Made by a program: the position numbers and the translations under genes. From Alicyclobacillus sacchari (lineage in GTDB: Bacteria > Bacillota > Bacilli > Alicyclobacillales > Alicyclobacillaceae), in NCBI RefSeq assembly GCF_004366795.1, contig NZ_SORF01000002.1, forward strand, positions 62,001-126,000: a DNA stretch of 64,000 bases, in the 5' to 3' direction. Shown here piece by piece: positions 1 to 8,954 of the stretch (position 1 is its first letter; every line of letters begins with the position of its first letter). The notes under the pieces were generated by a model. It did no database searches. It was not told where the DNA came from and saw only the letters and a list, made by a program, of their open reading frames with translations.

Positions 1-1295
1 AGGCTGACCATTTCGCCTTTGCGAAGGCCAAGCGACTCAATAACCGACCCAACGGCATCCGATGGTACATCTGCGACAAATTCTTCGATAGGCTCCATCT
101 TCTGGCCGTCGATTTCTTTGACGATGACATGCGGTTTCGAGACAGCCAGTTCATAGCCTTCGCGGCGCATGGTTTCAATCAGAATCGACAGGTGCAGTTC
201 GCCGCGGCTCGCTACGAGAAACACGTCGGCGTCATCCGTTTCCTGGACGCGCAGGCTGACGTCGGACTCAAGTTCTTGGAACAGTCGCTCGCGCAGCTTG
301 CGCGAGGTGACGTGTGTACCTTCACGGCCTGCAAATGGGCTGTCATTTACGCGAAACGTCATCTCCAAGGTCGGTTCGTCGATCCGCAAGAGCGGCAACG
401 GATCAGGATTCGCAGGATCGGCGACAGTCTCTCCAACCATAATCTCGGGAATGCCGGCAACCGCTACGATGTCGCCCGCAAAGGCTTCGTTCACTTCGAT
501 CCGGCGCAAGCCTTGATGGGCAAACAACTTTTGGATGCGCTTTTGGACCATGGTGCCATCGCGCTGGATGAGAGCCACGGTTTCGCCTTGCCGCAGGACG
601 CCGCGCGCGATCCGGCCAATGCCAATTCGGCCCAGATACTCGTTATAGTCGAGCATGGTCACCTGCCATTGCAAGGGTCCTGCGACGTCGACCGCAGGGG
701 CAGGAATGTGTTCGATGATGGCTTGGAATAAAGGTTCCATCGTGGTTCCTGGTACACCGGGATCGTCCGTTGCCGTACCCAGGATGGCGGACGTATAGAC
801 GACGGGAAACTCAAGCTGATCTTCGTTGGCGCCGAGATCGATGAACAGATCTAGAACTTCATCGATGACCTCGGCCGGGCGGGCGTTCGGGCGATCCATC
901 TTGTTGACCACGACTACTGGCACAAGCCCGGCAGAAAGAGCCTTTTCCAATACGAATCGCGTTTGTGGCATCACGCCTTCAAACGCATCGACGACAAGCA
1001 ACACGCCGTCAACCATTTTTACAATACGCTCGACTTCTCCGCTAAAGTCTGCGTGGCCAGGCGTATCGACGAGGTTGATGCGGTAATCTTTATAAGGTAT
1101 GGATGTGGTTTTGGCGAGAATCGTAATGCCGCGTTCGCGTTCGAGGTCGTTGGAGTCGAGCGCCCGCTCGTGAATCTGCTCATTATCGCGGAAGAGTCCT
1201 GACTGTTTGAGCAGTTGGTCGACTAGGCTTGTCTTGCCGTGGTCGACGTGTGCGACAATCGCTACGTTCCGCATCCGAGTAACATCGGTTTGCAT
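1..1295 (-). CDS. typA: Translational GTPase TypA/BipA, C-terminus cut by window edge
   Basis: About 431 N-terminal residues of a family usually near 610 are present; the C-terminus lies outside the window. The ATG at 1293-1295 follows GGAGGACACC. The protein opens with a translation-factor G domain: the P-loop reads AHVDHGKTSLVDQL near residues 14-27, followed by the switch-region motif RERGITILAK. This is the BipA/TypA signature and not EF-G. TypA is a ribosome-associated GTPase involved in 50S assembly and stress or cold adaptation. It is transcribed divergently from rimP, from its own promoter at 1328-1356. Identification is firm; the missing C-terminal domain cannot be assessed. Confidence 0.93.
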   Translation of the reverse strand, partial: MQTDVTRMRNVAIVAHVDHGKTSLVDQLLKQSGLFRDNEQIHERALDSNDLERERGITILAKTTSIPYKDYRINLVDTPGHADFSGEVERIVKMVDGVLLVVDAFEGVMPQTRFVLEKALSAGLVPVVVVNKMDRPNARPAEVIDEVLDLFIDLGANEDQLEFPVVYTSAILGTATDDPGVPGTTMEPLFQAIIEHIPAPAVDVAGPLQWQVTMLDYNEYLGRIGIGRIARGVLRQGETVALIQRDGTMVQKRIQKLFAHQGLRRIEVNEAFAGDIVAVAGIPEIMVGETVADPANPDPLPLLRIDEPTLEMTFRVNDSPFAGREGTHVTSRKLRERLFQELESDVSLRVQETDDADVFLVASRGELHLSILIETMRREGYELAVSKPHVIVKEIDGQKMEPIEEFVADVPSDAVGSVIESLGLRKGEMVS

Positions 1296-1327
1296 GGTGT
1301 CCTCCTTGCACTGACTTTGCGCTAAAC

Positions 1328-1356
1328 ACGATAGCACGAAGACCCCGCGATTACAA
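1328..1356 (-). promoter_or_regulatory. Sigma-A promoter of typA
   Basis: Read on the minus strand: -35 TTGTAA (1351-1356), 17-bp spacer, -10 TATCGT (1328-1333) with an upstream TG giving an extended -10. It lies about 33 bp upstream of the typA start. Confidence 0.6.
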
Positions 1357-1378
1357 CGCAGTTGACCGTTGGCGGCGT

Positions 1379-1407
1379 TTGCAGGGAGCTTCCATAGGTG
1401 GTATAAT
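1379..1407 (+). promoter_or_regulatory. Sigma-A promoter of the rimP-nusA-infB operon
   Basis: -35 TTGCAG (1379-1384), 17-bp spacer, perfect -10 TATAAT (1402-1407). It is the only good promoter upstream of rimP and faces the whole rimP-to-ribF gene string. Confidence 0.7.
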
Positions 1408-1440
1408 GCATGCGTTAGGCTTCGTATACCGTGTACGGAC

Positions 1441-1465
1441 AAGAGTGGGGCTATTTCCCACTCTT
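1441..1465 (+). promoter_or_regulatory. Leader hairpin upstream of rimP
   Basis: A perfect 9-bp stem AAGAGTGGG / CCCACTCTT with a 7-nt loop starts about 27 nt after the likely transcription start and about 80 nt before the rimP start. It is followed by TTTGATTTAT, too weak a U-tract for a confident terminator. It may be an attenuator or stabilising leader structure like those seen before rimP/ylxS in other Firmicutes. Confidence 0.55.
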
Positions 1466-1542
1466 TGATTTATGCTAGGCACTTTTTGGCGTACGCGTGG
1501 CGATGGCAAGATGACCGAGCCCGAGCTTGGGGAGGATGGCAC

Positions 1543-2016
1543 GTGGCGAAAGAGCGTGTGACAGACATAGTCGAGCGTTTGGTGCTGCCGATTGTGGAGA
1601 AAGAGCAAGTTGAATTGGTCGACGTGGAATTTAAAAAGGAAGGTGCCAACTGGTATCTGCGGGTGTTTATTGACAAGCCCGGCGGCGTCGATATCGACGA
1701 CTGCAGTCGGGTCAGTGAACAACTGTCGGAGCAGTTGGACATCGTCGATCCGATTCCGGAATCGTACTTTCTCGAGGTATCGTCGCCTGGCGCCGAGCGC
1801 CCCTTAAAAAAACCGGCGGACTTTGAGCGGGCAATCGGTGAACATGTTTATATTTCGCTCTACGAGCCCATCGACGGATCCAAGTCGTTCGAAGGTACGC
1901 TCCTTTCATACGACGGTGAGCAATTGGTCCTCGACGTGCGGGTGAAAACAAGAAGTCAAAAGGTCACCATCCCGTTCGCCAAGGTGGCATTGGCGCGTCT
2001 GGCCGTCGAATTATGA
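1543..2016 (+). CDS. rimP: Ribosome maturation factor RimP
   Basis: 157 residues from the GTG at 1543, which has GGGGAGGATGG just upstream; an open frame extends farther upstream but without a ribosome-binding site or family similarity. The sequence [19 protein letters not shown] and the following [17 protein letters not shown] are the hallmark RimP N-terminal domain (about residues 20-70), followed by the small SH3-like C-terminal domain. The protein acts in the cytoplasm in 30S subunit maturation, helping late 3'-domain assembly. It is the first gene of the nusA-infB operon, as in B. subtilis (ylxS). Length is typical. Confidence 0.95.
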   Translation: MAKERVTDIVERLVLPIVEKEQVELVDVEFKKEGANWYLRVFIDKPGGVDIDDCSRVSEQLSEQLDIVDPIPESYFLEVSSPGAERPLKKPADFERAIGEHVYISLYEPIDGSKSFEGTLLSYDGEQLVLDVRVKTRSQKVTIPFAKVALARLAVEL

Positions 2017-2089
2017 ACGCGATCGCCGGGATAAGGGAAGCCCTGGCCGGTGTGGGTGAGAGATTAATGCAAGGGGGAGGTTCCCTTCT

Positions 2090-3214
2090 ATGAACGTGGA
2101 TTTTCTGGACGCGCTGGAGCAGCTCGCCCGCGAGAAGGGTATTGATAAAGATGTTCTCTTAGAAGCCATCGAAGCGGCACTTATTTCTGGTTATAAACGC
2201 AATTTTAATTCTGCGGGCAACGTCCGGGTCGACATTCACCGAGATACGGGCGAGGTTCGCGTGTTCGCACGCAAGACGGTGGTCGAGGAGCCGGAGGATA
2301 CACGGACGGAGATTTCGCTCGATGCTGCGAGAGATATCAATCCGAGCTACCAATTGGGCGATGTCGTCGAGATCGAGGTGACTCCGCGCGATTTTGGGCG
2401 GATCGCGGCACAGACGGCCAAGCAAGTGGTAACGCAACGAATTCGCGAGGCGGAACGTTCAGTCATCTATGGGAAGTTCGTCGATCGCGAAGAAGAAGTC
2501 GTAAGCGGCATTGTCAGCCGCATCGAGCCCCGTGTCGCATATATCGACCTTGGTGATACGGAAGCCGTCATGCCGCAATCGGAGCAGATGCCGACCGATA
2601 AGTTGCACTTGGGTGATCGGGTCAAAGTGTTTATCGCTCGCGTCGAGCGGACGACGAAAGGGCCGCAAATTGTCGTGTCGAGAAGTCACCCGGGGCTGTT
2701 GAAACGGCTTTTCGAACTGGAAGTGCCCGAGATATATGATGGTGTCGTCGAAATCAAGGCTGTTTCGCGCGAGGCCGGGTATCGCTCGAAGATAGCTGTG
2801 CATTCGCGCAACCCAGAGGTCGATCCGATTGGCGCTTGCGTCGGTACGCGCGGCGGTCGTGTGCAGTCGGTCGTCAATGAACTGAACGGCGAGAAAATCG
2901 ATATCGTCGAGTGGAGCGAGGATCCGGCGACATTTGTGGCCAATGCCCTGTCACCTGCGAAAGTTGTCGACGTGCAAATCCTGGAGGGCGAGAAGGTGGC
3001 GCGAACCATCGTCCCTGATTACCAACTGTCGCTTGCAATCGGCAAAGAAGGACAGAATGCACGGTTGGCCGCGCGTTTGACCGGGTGGAAGATCGACATT
3101 AAGAGCGAGTCGCAAGTGTCGGGAGACGACTTGTTTACGAATTTAGATGAGGACGCAGAAAGTGACGACAATGCCGTCGGCACGCTTGCTGACGATTGGC
3201 TGAACGAACCTTAA
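2090..3214 (+). CDS. nusA: Transcription termination/antitermination factor NusA
   Basis: 374 residues from an ATG preceded by GGGGGAGG. NusA binds RNA polymerase and modulates pausing, intrinsic termination and antitermination. The N-terminal polymerase-binding domain (about 1-125) is followed by an S1 domain (about 135-200, GIVSRIEPRVAYIDLG) and tandem KH domains (about 205-345; the second carries LSLAIGKEGQNARLAARLTGW). The C-terminal acidic repeats of proteobacterial NusA are absent, as usual in Firmicutes. It sits 73 bp after rimP and 27 bp before rnpM in one operon. Confidence 0.98.
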   Translation: MNVDFLDALEQLAREKGIDKDVLLEAIEAALISGYKRNFNSAGNVRVDIHRDTGEVRVFARKTVVEEPEDTRTEISLDAARDINPSYQLGDVVEIEVTPRDFGRIAAQTAKQVVTQRIREAERSVIYGKFVDREEEVVSGIVSRIEPRVAYIDLGDTEAVMPQSEQMPTDKLHLGDRVKVFIARVERTTKGPQIVVSRSHPGLLKRLFELEVPEIYDGVVEIKAVSREAGYRSKIAVHSRNPEVDPIGACVGTRGGRVQSVVNELNGEKIDIVEWSEDPATFVANALSPAKVVDVQILEGEKVARTIVPDYQLSLAIGKEGQNARLAARLTGWKIDIKSESQVSGDDLFTNLDEDAESDDNAVGTLADDWLNEP

Positions 3215-3241
3215 GCGGTACGGGGCAGGGGGGAGCATGGC

Positions 3242-3523
3242 ATGAACAAAGTGCGGAAGGTGCCTCTGCGCAAATGTGTCGGTTGCCAGGAGATGAAACC
3301 GAAGCGTGAACTTGTACGCGTGGTCCATACGCCTGAAGGTGACGTGCGCGTCGATCCGACCGGCAAACAGAACGGGCGCGGTGCCTATCTCTGCCCGCAT
3401 CCAAGTTGTTTACAAACGGCTCAAAAAAGGCGTTCGTTAGAACGGGTGTTGAAGACGAGCATCCCGGACGAGGTGTATCAGACCTTGGCGGATAAGATGC
3501 GGGAGGTCGCGGACGGTGCCTGA
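3242..3523 (+). CDS. rnpM: RNase P modulator RnpM (YlxR family)
   Basis: 93 residues. The N-terminal RKVPLRKCVGCQEMKPKREL and the following GRGAYLCPHPSCLQTAQKRRSLERVL are the signature of the YlxR family, recently named RnpM because it binds RNase P RNA and modulates its activity in B. subtilis. The family fold carries conserved Cys and Arg residues for RNA contact, and both Cys pairs are visible here. It lies between nusA and rplGA, its invariant place in Firmicutes, and overlaps the next gene by 8 nt, which suggests translational coupling. Confidence 0.93.
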   Translation: MNKVRKVPLRKCVGCQEMKPKRELVRVVHTPEGDVRVDPTGKQNGRGAYLCPHPSCLQTAQKRRSLERVLKTSIPDEVYQTLADKMREVADGA

Positions 3524-3863
3524 TGCGGCGGCTGTGTTTTCACTTCTAGGCATCGCACGGCGCGCGCGAGCGGCCGTCGACGGTCAGGATCGGATTCTTG
3601 CGGCGATTTCGGGCGGACAGGCAAAACTGGTGATTGTAGCTGTGGATGCCGGCTTGAACGGGCGCAAAAAGATGTTTGACAAGACGGCGTACTATCACGT
3701 GCCGATTGTTGAATTTGGCGGCAAGGCGGAGTTGGGAAAGGCGATTGGGCGTAGAGAAGCTGCAGCCATCGCAATTGTCGAGGATGGCTTTGCGATCAAG
3801 CTGCGGTCGCGGATTGGGGAAACCCTCGGAGGTGGAGCGTTTGACGAAAATTCGAGTGTATGA
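3516..3863 (+). CDS. rplGA: L7Ae-family RNA-binding protein YlxQ
   Basis: 115 residues from the GTG at 3516, with GGGAGG nine bases upstream. This is the small ribosomal-protein-eL8/L7Ae-like fold: the segment [20 protein letters not shown] followed by [18 protein letters not shown] matches the kink-turn-binding YlxQ group. The family binds kink-turn RNA; its physiological role in bacteria is poorly defined. The start overlaps the end of rnpM and the stop lies 23 nt inside infB, so all three are probably translationally coupled. Confidence 0.9.
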   Translation: MPDAAAVFSLLGIARRARAAVDGQDRILAAISGGQAKLVIVAVDAGLNGRKKMFDKTAYYHVPIVEFGGKAELGKAIGRREAAAIAIVEDGFAIKLRSRIGETLGGGAFDENSSV

Positions 3864-6591
3864 GTACGCAAAGAAAATGAATATGTCGAGCAAAGAGATA
3901 TTGACCATTCTAGGCCGCCTCGATGTGCCTGTGGCGAACCATATGAGCGTCATGGACGACGACATGATTCGTAAGGTCGAGACCTTTTTTGCCGACGTGA
4001 AAAAGCGAGCGGCAGAGCGTCGGGCTCAGGAGGCCGAGAAGGAGATTCGCGAGCGGCAGCAGAAGCGGCGTGAGGATCAGCCGGAGGCGGAGGCCCAAAG
4101 GACGGAATTGCGATCAGAGCGATCCGCTGACGTCAATCGTATGTCGGCTAACCGCCGTGACGGTGACGGAGTGCGCCGAGACGATGCTCGCAATCTGGGG
4201 CGGCGCGATGACCGCCGCGTCGAAGGCCGCGATGACGGCCGCACGGAGAATCGCGGTGACGGCCGAGGCGAGAGCCGCGCGGAGAACCGCGGCGGTCAAC
4301 GGGACGATCGCGCTGGTTTCCGCAACGACAATCGCGACAATCGAAACCGACCGCATGGTGGTAACTTTGGCAATCGCGGTCCTCGCCAAGGCGATGGGGC
4401 AGCCGGCGGCCGTCCGGGTATGAGTGGTCAGGGCAGCCGTGATGGACGTCATTATGGGAATCGCGATGGCAATCGCGACGGTGGTCGTTTCGGTGGCCAA
4501 GGCCAGGGTCAAGGCGGATTTGGCAACCGCGGCGGCCGTGACAACGGACGTTTCGGCGGCCAGGGCCAAGCTCGGTCGGCAGGCGGTCAGGGCCAAGCTC
4601 GGTCGGCAGGCGGTCAGGGTGGTCGTTTCGGCGGTCAAGGCGGTGGTCGACCGGGCGGTGGGCGGCCAGCAGCTGCTGCAATCGCTCCGGCTCAAGCCAA
4701 GCCGACTGCTCCAGGCAGCTTGCGCAAAGATAAGGATAAGAAAGACCGCCAAGGATTCGCACGACACGAGGAATTTAATGAGACCAAACTGCAGCGTTCC
4801 AAGCGCCGTACCAATGGCAAGGGGCAGGCGAAGCCGTTGCCGACCGAGGTGACGGTCGAAGGTGCCATGAGTGTCGGCGACTTCGCGAAACTCCTGCAAC
4901 GCGAGCCGGCAGAGCTGATCAAAAGGCTGCTTCTGCTCGGCGTGATGGCGACCATCAATCAGGAGATCGATACGGACACGATGGAACTTATCGCCTCCGA
5001 TTTTGGTGTGACGCTGCACGTGGTCGAACCGGTTGACGAAGAGGCCTTGGACATGCTGGTCGAAGAGGACGATCCAGCGTCGCTCGTTCCGCGGCCACCC
5101 GTGGTCACCATCATGGGACACGTCGATCACGGCAAGACGACCCTGCTTGATGCCATTCGCGAAAGCAAGGTGACAGCCACGGAGTCTGGCGGCATCACCC
5201 AGCATATTGGCGCTTACCAGGTCGAAATAGCAGACCGTCAAATCACGTTCCTCGACACGCCTGGACACGAGGCGTTTACCACGATGCGCGCGCGCGGAGC
5301 ACAGGTGACCGACATTACCATTCTCGTCGTCGCGGCAGATGATGGTGTCATGCCGCAGACGGTCGAGGCTATCAACCACGCGAAGGCGGCCAATGTGCCG
5401 ATTGTGGTTGCGGTGAACAAGATCGATAAGCCGGACGCAAATCCGGATCGCGTGAAACAAGAGCTGACACAATACGGCCTTGTACCGGAAGAATGGGGCG
5501 GGGACACGATTTTTGCGCCGATCTCCGCATTGAAGCGAGAAGGTCTGGAAGAGCTTCTCGAGATGGTCCTGCTCGTCGCGGATGTGCAAGAGCTCAAGGC
5601 CAATCCGGAAGGCCGGCCGCGCGGGACGGTCATCGAAGCGAAACTCGATCGCGGTCGCGGTCCGGTGGCAACAGTGCTTGTGCAAAACGGCACGCTGAAG
5701 GTCGGCGACATTGTCGTGGCCGGTACGACTTATGGACGCGTACGGGCGATGGTCAACGATACGGGCCGACGCTTGAAGGTAGCTGGACCCTCGACTCCTG
5801 TAGAGATTCAGGGGCTCAACGGTGTTCCGTCAGCCGGAGACCAGTTTGTCGTCTACGACGACGAGCGGGGTGCGCGCAATCTGGTTGAAAAGCGCACGAG
5901 CCGGGAAAAGCAAGAGCAGATGCAAAATACGGCTCGCGTAACGCTCGACGATTTGTATCGCCAGATTCAAGAGGGCAATGTGGCCGAGTTGAACGTGATC
6001 GTGAAGGCCGATGTCCAGGGTTCGGTCGAAGCTTTGGTGCAGTCGATTGAGAAAATTGACGTTTCTGGCGTGCGGGTGCGTGTGATTCACAAGGGAGCTG
6101 GTGCCATTACCGAATCCGACGTCGCTTTGGCTTCTGCTTCGAATGCCATCATCATCGGTTTTCATGTCCGCCCGGATGCGAATACCAAGCGGATTGCTGA
6201 ACAGGAAAAGGTTGACATCCGGCTTTATCGCGTGATTTACGACGTGATGTCCGAGCTGGAATCGGCCATGAAGGGTATGTTGGCGCCCGAGTTCAAGGAA
6301 GTCGTGCTTGGTCATGCACAGGTTCGTGAGACGTTTAACATCTCGAAGGTCGGCACGGTCGCCGGTTGCTATGTGACGGATGGGAAAATGACCCGCGATG
6401 CAGAGGCGCGCCTGGTGCGCGATGGAATTGTCGTGTATGAGGGCAAACTGGATTCGTTGAAACGATTCAAAGACGATGCGCGCGAGGTCGCAACAGGCTT
6501 CGAATGCGGTATTACTTTGGAGAAATTCAACGATATCAAAGTCGGCGACGTCATCGAGGCATTTACGATGGAGGCCGTCAAACGTGCCTGA
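3841..6591 (+). CDS. infB: Translation initiation factor IF-2
   Basis: 916 residues from the TTG at 3841, preceded by GGAGGT seven bases upstream. The first residues [20 protein letters not shown] are the IF-2 N-terminal domain, so longer upstream starts are rejected. IF-2 is the GTPase that delivers initiator fMet-tRNA to the 30S subunit. A very long linker (about residues 95-310) rich in Arg, Gly, Asp, Asn and Gln follows the N-terminus. After it come the IF2_N module, the G domain (P-loop [14 protein letters not shown] near 426, NKIDKP near 530), domain II, and the C-terminal fMet-tRNA-binding domains. The linker holds a recent 27-bp tandem duplication. Confidence 0.98.
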   Translation: MTKIRVYEYAKKMNMSSKEILTILGRLDVPVANHMSVMDDDMIRKVETFFADVKKRAAERRAQEAEKEIRERQQKRREDQPEAEAQRTELRSERSADVNRMSANRRDGDGVRRDDARNLGRRDDRRVEGRDDGRTENRGDGRGESRAENRGGQRDDRAGFRNDNRDNRNRPHGGNFGNRGPRQGDGAAGGRPGMSGQGSRDGRHYGNRDGNRDGGRFGGQGQGQGGFGNRGGRDNGRFGGQGQARSAGGQGQARSAGGQGGRFGGQGGGRPGGGRPAAAAIAPAQAKPTAPGSLRKDKDKKDRQGFARHEEFNETKLQRSKRRTNGKGQAKPLPTEVTVEGAMSVGDFAKLLQREPAELIKRLLLLGVMATINQEIDTDTMELIASDFGVTLHVVEPVDEEALDMLVEEDDPASLVPRPPVVTIMGHVDHGKTTLLDAIRESKVTATESGGITQHIGAYQVEIADRQITFLDTPGHEAFTTMRARGAQVTDITILVVAADDGVMPQTVEAINHAKAANVPIVVAVNKIDKPDANPDRVKQELTQYGLVPEEWGGDTIFAPISALKREGLEELLEMVLLVADVQELKANPEGRPRGTVIEAKLDRGRGPVATVLVQNGTLKVGDIVVAGTTYGRVRAMVNDTGRRLKVAGPSTPVEIQGLNGVPSAGDQFVVYDDERGARNLVEKRTSREKQEQMQNTARVTLDDLYRQIQEGNVAELNVIVKADVQGSVEALVQSIEKIDVSGVRVRVIHKGAGAITESDVALASASNAIIIGFHVRPDANTKRIAEQEKVDIRLYRVIYDVMSELESAMKGMLAPEFKEVVLGHAQVRETFNISKVGTVAGCYVTDGKMTRDAEARLVRDGIVVYEGKLDSLKRFKDDAREVATGFECGITLEKFNDIKVGDVIEAFTMEAVKRA
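4561..4614 (+). repeat. Perfect 27-bp tandem duplication inside infB
   Basis: Two back-to-back copies (4561-4587 and 4588-4614) are identical at all 27 positions, and a partial third unit begins CAGGGT. Each copy encodes nine residues containing QARSAGG. It keeps the reading frame and lengthens the disordered Gly/Arg/Gln linker of IF-2. Full identity suggests a recent slippage event. Confidence 0.95.
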
Positions 6592-6637
6592 GCATTGACC
6601 CTCGGGCGCGATCGCAGCCGGTGGAGGTGTATCCCGC

Positions 6638-7009
6638 GTGTCTCGAATTCGGGTACAAAAAGTCGCGGAGCAGATGAAGAAGGAATTGGCCGATATTGTG
6701 CGAACGAGTGTCAAGGACCCGCGTGTTGGCTTTGCGACCATCACGTACGTCGAGGTGTCAGGCGACCTGCAGCACGCAAAGGTCTTTGTCAGCGTGCTGG
6801 GTTCACAGGAGGAGAAGGACGGCACGCTCGCAGCTCTCTCGAGGGCGGCTGGTTTCATTCGCGGCGAGATTGCACGCAGGCTCCATATGCGCGTAGCACC
6901 GGAGCTTCTGTTCCGCCTGGATGAGTCTGGGGAGTACAGCGATCGGATTGAACGGGTTTTGAAGACGATTCATCACGACGATGAGGCTGGGGATTTGACG
7001 GGCGAGTAA
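6638..7009 (+). CDS. rbfA: 30S ribosome-binding factor RbfA
   Basis: 123 residues from the GTG at 6638 with GTGGAGGTG upstream. The sequence RVQKVAEQMKKELADIVRTS, then DPRVGFATITYVEVSGDLQHAKVFVSV, is the classic RbfA KH-like fold. It binds the 30S subunit during late maturation and in cold adaptation. It follows infB by 46 bp in the conserved infB-rbfA order; length is typical. Confidence 0.96.
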   Translation: MSRIRVQKVAEQMKKELADIVRTSVKDPRVGFATITYVEVSGDLQHAKVFVSVLGSQEEKDGTLAALSRAAGFIRGEIARRLHMRVAPELLFRLDESGEYSDRIERVLKTIHHDDEAGDLTGE

Positions 7010-7034
7010 GGATTGGACATGGGGAGGACGAGGC

Positions 7035-8036
7035 ATGGAGCAGTGGCAACCTGTACCTCGACAGAAGGCGGCCGTGTACCAGGTCGCCGAGGCTGTAGTC
7101 GTCGGCGATGATTGGCTCATCGTCACGCACGAACGGCCAGATGGCGATGCACTCGGAAGTGCCTTGGCCATGGCGCATATTCTGCAGGCCTTGGGAAAGC
7201 GTTGGACGTTTGTCGTGGGAGAGGTTGTCCCTGCGCGTTTTCGTTTTTTGCCGATGTTTGACCGGATTCGCCAGCTTTCTGAACTGTCGGCAGGACCTTT
7301 TTCCCGCGTGATCGCCGTGGACTGTGCCGACCAATTGCGCTTTGCCTCGGTTGCGTCCGCGATGGCGCCGGATGCGTGTGTGCTGAACATCGATCACCAT
7401 CAAACCAACCCACGCTACGGTGCGGTGGCGTGCGTCGACTCGGACGCGGCTGCCACTTGTGAAGTGATCTATCATATCGCACGCGCGCTTGGCATACCGC
7501 TCGCGATCGATCTCGCCAAGTGTTTGTACACGGGGATCCTCACGGACACGGGCGGCTTCAGTTACCCAAACACAACGCGAGAGGTTCACGAAATTGCCGC
7601 CGAACTGCTCGCGAGCGGCGTTCAGCCCTACGATATCGCGGAACCTGCGTTGGAGGCACGAACGTTGGAGCAGATGCGGTTACTGCAAACCGCCTTGCGG
7701 GATATGGTGATTGCGGATGACGGTCGTTACGCGTTTATCATGGTGAGTCAGGAGATGCTGGCCGACGCGCACGCCAATGAGGATGACGTCGAAGGCTTGG
7801 TCGGATTTGCGCGATCGGTCGAGACCGTCGAGGTGGGTGTGTTGTTGCGCGAAAGGCCTGACGGCACGGTAAAGGCCAGTCTGCGTTCCAAGCGCCTTGT
7901 CGATGTCGCCAAAATTGCACAGCAGTTCGGCGGCGGCGGTCATGCGCGGGCGGCTGGATGTAATCTCAGCGGTCCGCTCACAGAGGCGAAGGCGCACATT
8001 GAGAGAGCTGTGCAGATGGCTTTGAAGGAAGTGTAA
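7035..8036 (+). CDS. nrnA: Bifunctional oligoribonuclease/PAP phosphatase NrnA
   Basis: 333 residues of the DHH/DHHA1 phosphoesterase superfamily. Metal-binding motifs are visible in order: THERPDGDALGS near residue 35, AVDCAD near 95, IDHHQTN near 117 (the DHH motif), then DTGGFSYPNT. The C-terminal DHHA1 substrate-binding domain contains FGGGGHARAAGC. NrnA degrades short RNA oligonucleotides (nanoRNA) and dephosphorylates 3'-phosphoadenosine 5'-phosphate. It sits between rbfA and truB as in many Firmicutes; the next gene starts 2 bp after its stop. Confidence 0.93.
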   Translation: MEQWQPVPRQKAAVYQVAEAVVVGDDWLIVTHERPDGDALGSALAMAHILQALGKRWTFVVGEVVPARFRFLPMFDRIRQLSELSAGPFSRVIAVDCADQLRFASVASAMAPDACVLNIDHHQTNPRYGAVACVDSDAAATCEVIYHIARALGIPLAIDLAKCLYTGILTDTGGFSYPNTTREVHEIAAELLASGVQPYDIAEPALEARTLEQMRLLQTALRDMVIADDGRYAFIMVSQEMLADAHANEDDVEGLVGFARSVETVEVGVLLRERPDGTVKASLRSKRLVDVAKIAQQFGGGGHARAAGCNLSGPLTEAKAHIERAVQMALKEV

Positions 8037-8038
8037 GC

Positions 8039-8953
8039 ATGAACGGTGATGCAAGCGGCGTGTTGCTCGTCGACAAGCCAGTTGGCCCCACTTCGCACGA
8101 TGTGGTCGGCAAGGTGCGTCGCAAGCTCGGTACGCGCAAAGTCGGGCATGCCGGTACGCTCGATCCCGGCGCCAGCGGTTTGCTCATCATCTGTGTGGGT
8201 GCTGCCACGCGACTCTTGGAGTATTTTACGGGTGTCGATAAGTCGTACACAGGGACGGTCGTGTTTGGTATTGGAACGGACACGGACGATGCGACGGGAA
8301 CTGTGACGCGCCAGGATTCCGCTGCGCATTTGACATTTGCGGATGTCCGCGGAGCGGCAGAAGCGTTCATCGGTTCGACTATGCAGACGGTGCCAGCCTA
8401 TTCGGCTGTTCACATCGACGGTGTCCGTGCTTACGAATTGGCGCGCAAAGGCGAGACGATGGTGTTGCCCGAGCGTGAAATTCGCATTTCGCAGTTTGAA
8501 CTTGCCGATTTTCGCAACGAGGGAGAATGCTGTTCGGCTTCATTTTCGGTCACCTGCTCCAAAGGCACTTATGTACGCGCACTGTGCCGCGATCTCGGGG
8601 AACGGCTCGGCGTTCCCGCACACATGGCAAGCTTGCGGCGAACGGCGATTGGATCGGCGCGCCTTGCCGATGCAGTCGCTTTGGAGGCATGGCTTGCCAG
8701 CGAGCATCCTGAGACATGTTTGCGCGATCCGTTGCTGTATCTAAATGGGTACCCCATCTGGCACCCACCGGCAGGCGTTCTGTCGCGATTGGCCAACGGG
8801 CAGACCGTTCGCTGTGCGGACAACCTGCTGGGCGTTGAGACAGGGCAGGTTGTGATGATTGTGCATGCTGGTGCAATCGCGGCCGTCGGTGAGGTGCAAT
8901 CCATTGAACCGACGCTGATCCGTCCGAAGAAGGTGTTTTGGAAGAGGGGATAA
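8039..8953 (+). CDS. truB: tRNA pseudouridine(55) synthase TruB
   Basis: 304 residues. The N-terminal GVLLVDKPVGPTSHDVV and the catalytic motif GHAGTLDPGASGLL (Asp near residue 42) define TruB, which makes pseudouridine 55 in the T-loop of tRNAs. A later conserved strand reads VTCSKGTYVRALCRDLG. The C-terminal stretch from about residue 240 resembles a PUA-like RNA-binding domain. It is separated from nrnA by 2 bp and from ribF by 1 bp. Confidence 0.96.
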   Translation: MNGDASGVLLVDKPVGPTSHDVVGKVRRKLGTRKVGHAGTLDPGASGLLIICVGAATRLLEYFTGVDKSYTGTVVFGIGTDTDDATGTVTRQDSAAHLTFADVRGAAEAFIGSTMQTVPAYSAVHIDGVRAYELARKGETMVLPEREIRISQFELADFRNEGECCSASFSVTCSKGTYVRALCRDLGERLGVPAHMASLRRTAIGSARLADAVALEAWLASEHPETCLRDPLLYLNGYPIWHPPAGVLSRLANGQTVRCADNLLGVETGQVVMIVHAGAIAAVGEVQSIEPTLIRPKKVFWKRG

Positions 8954-8954
8954 G

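Noticed and set aside
4114-5685. Long minus-strand open frame opposite infB
   Set aside because: It is antisense to the repetitive RG-rich linker and G domain of IF-2, has low-complexity Ala/Thr/Arg composition and no ribosome-binding site or family similarity.
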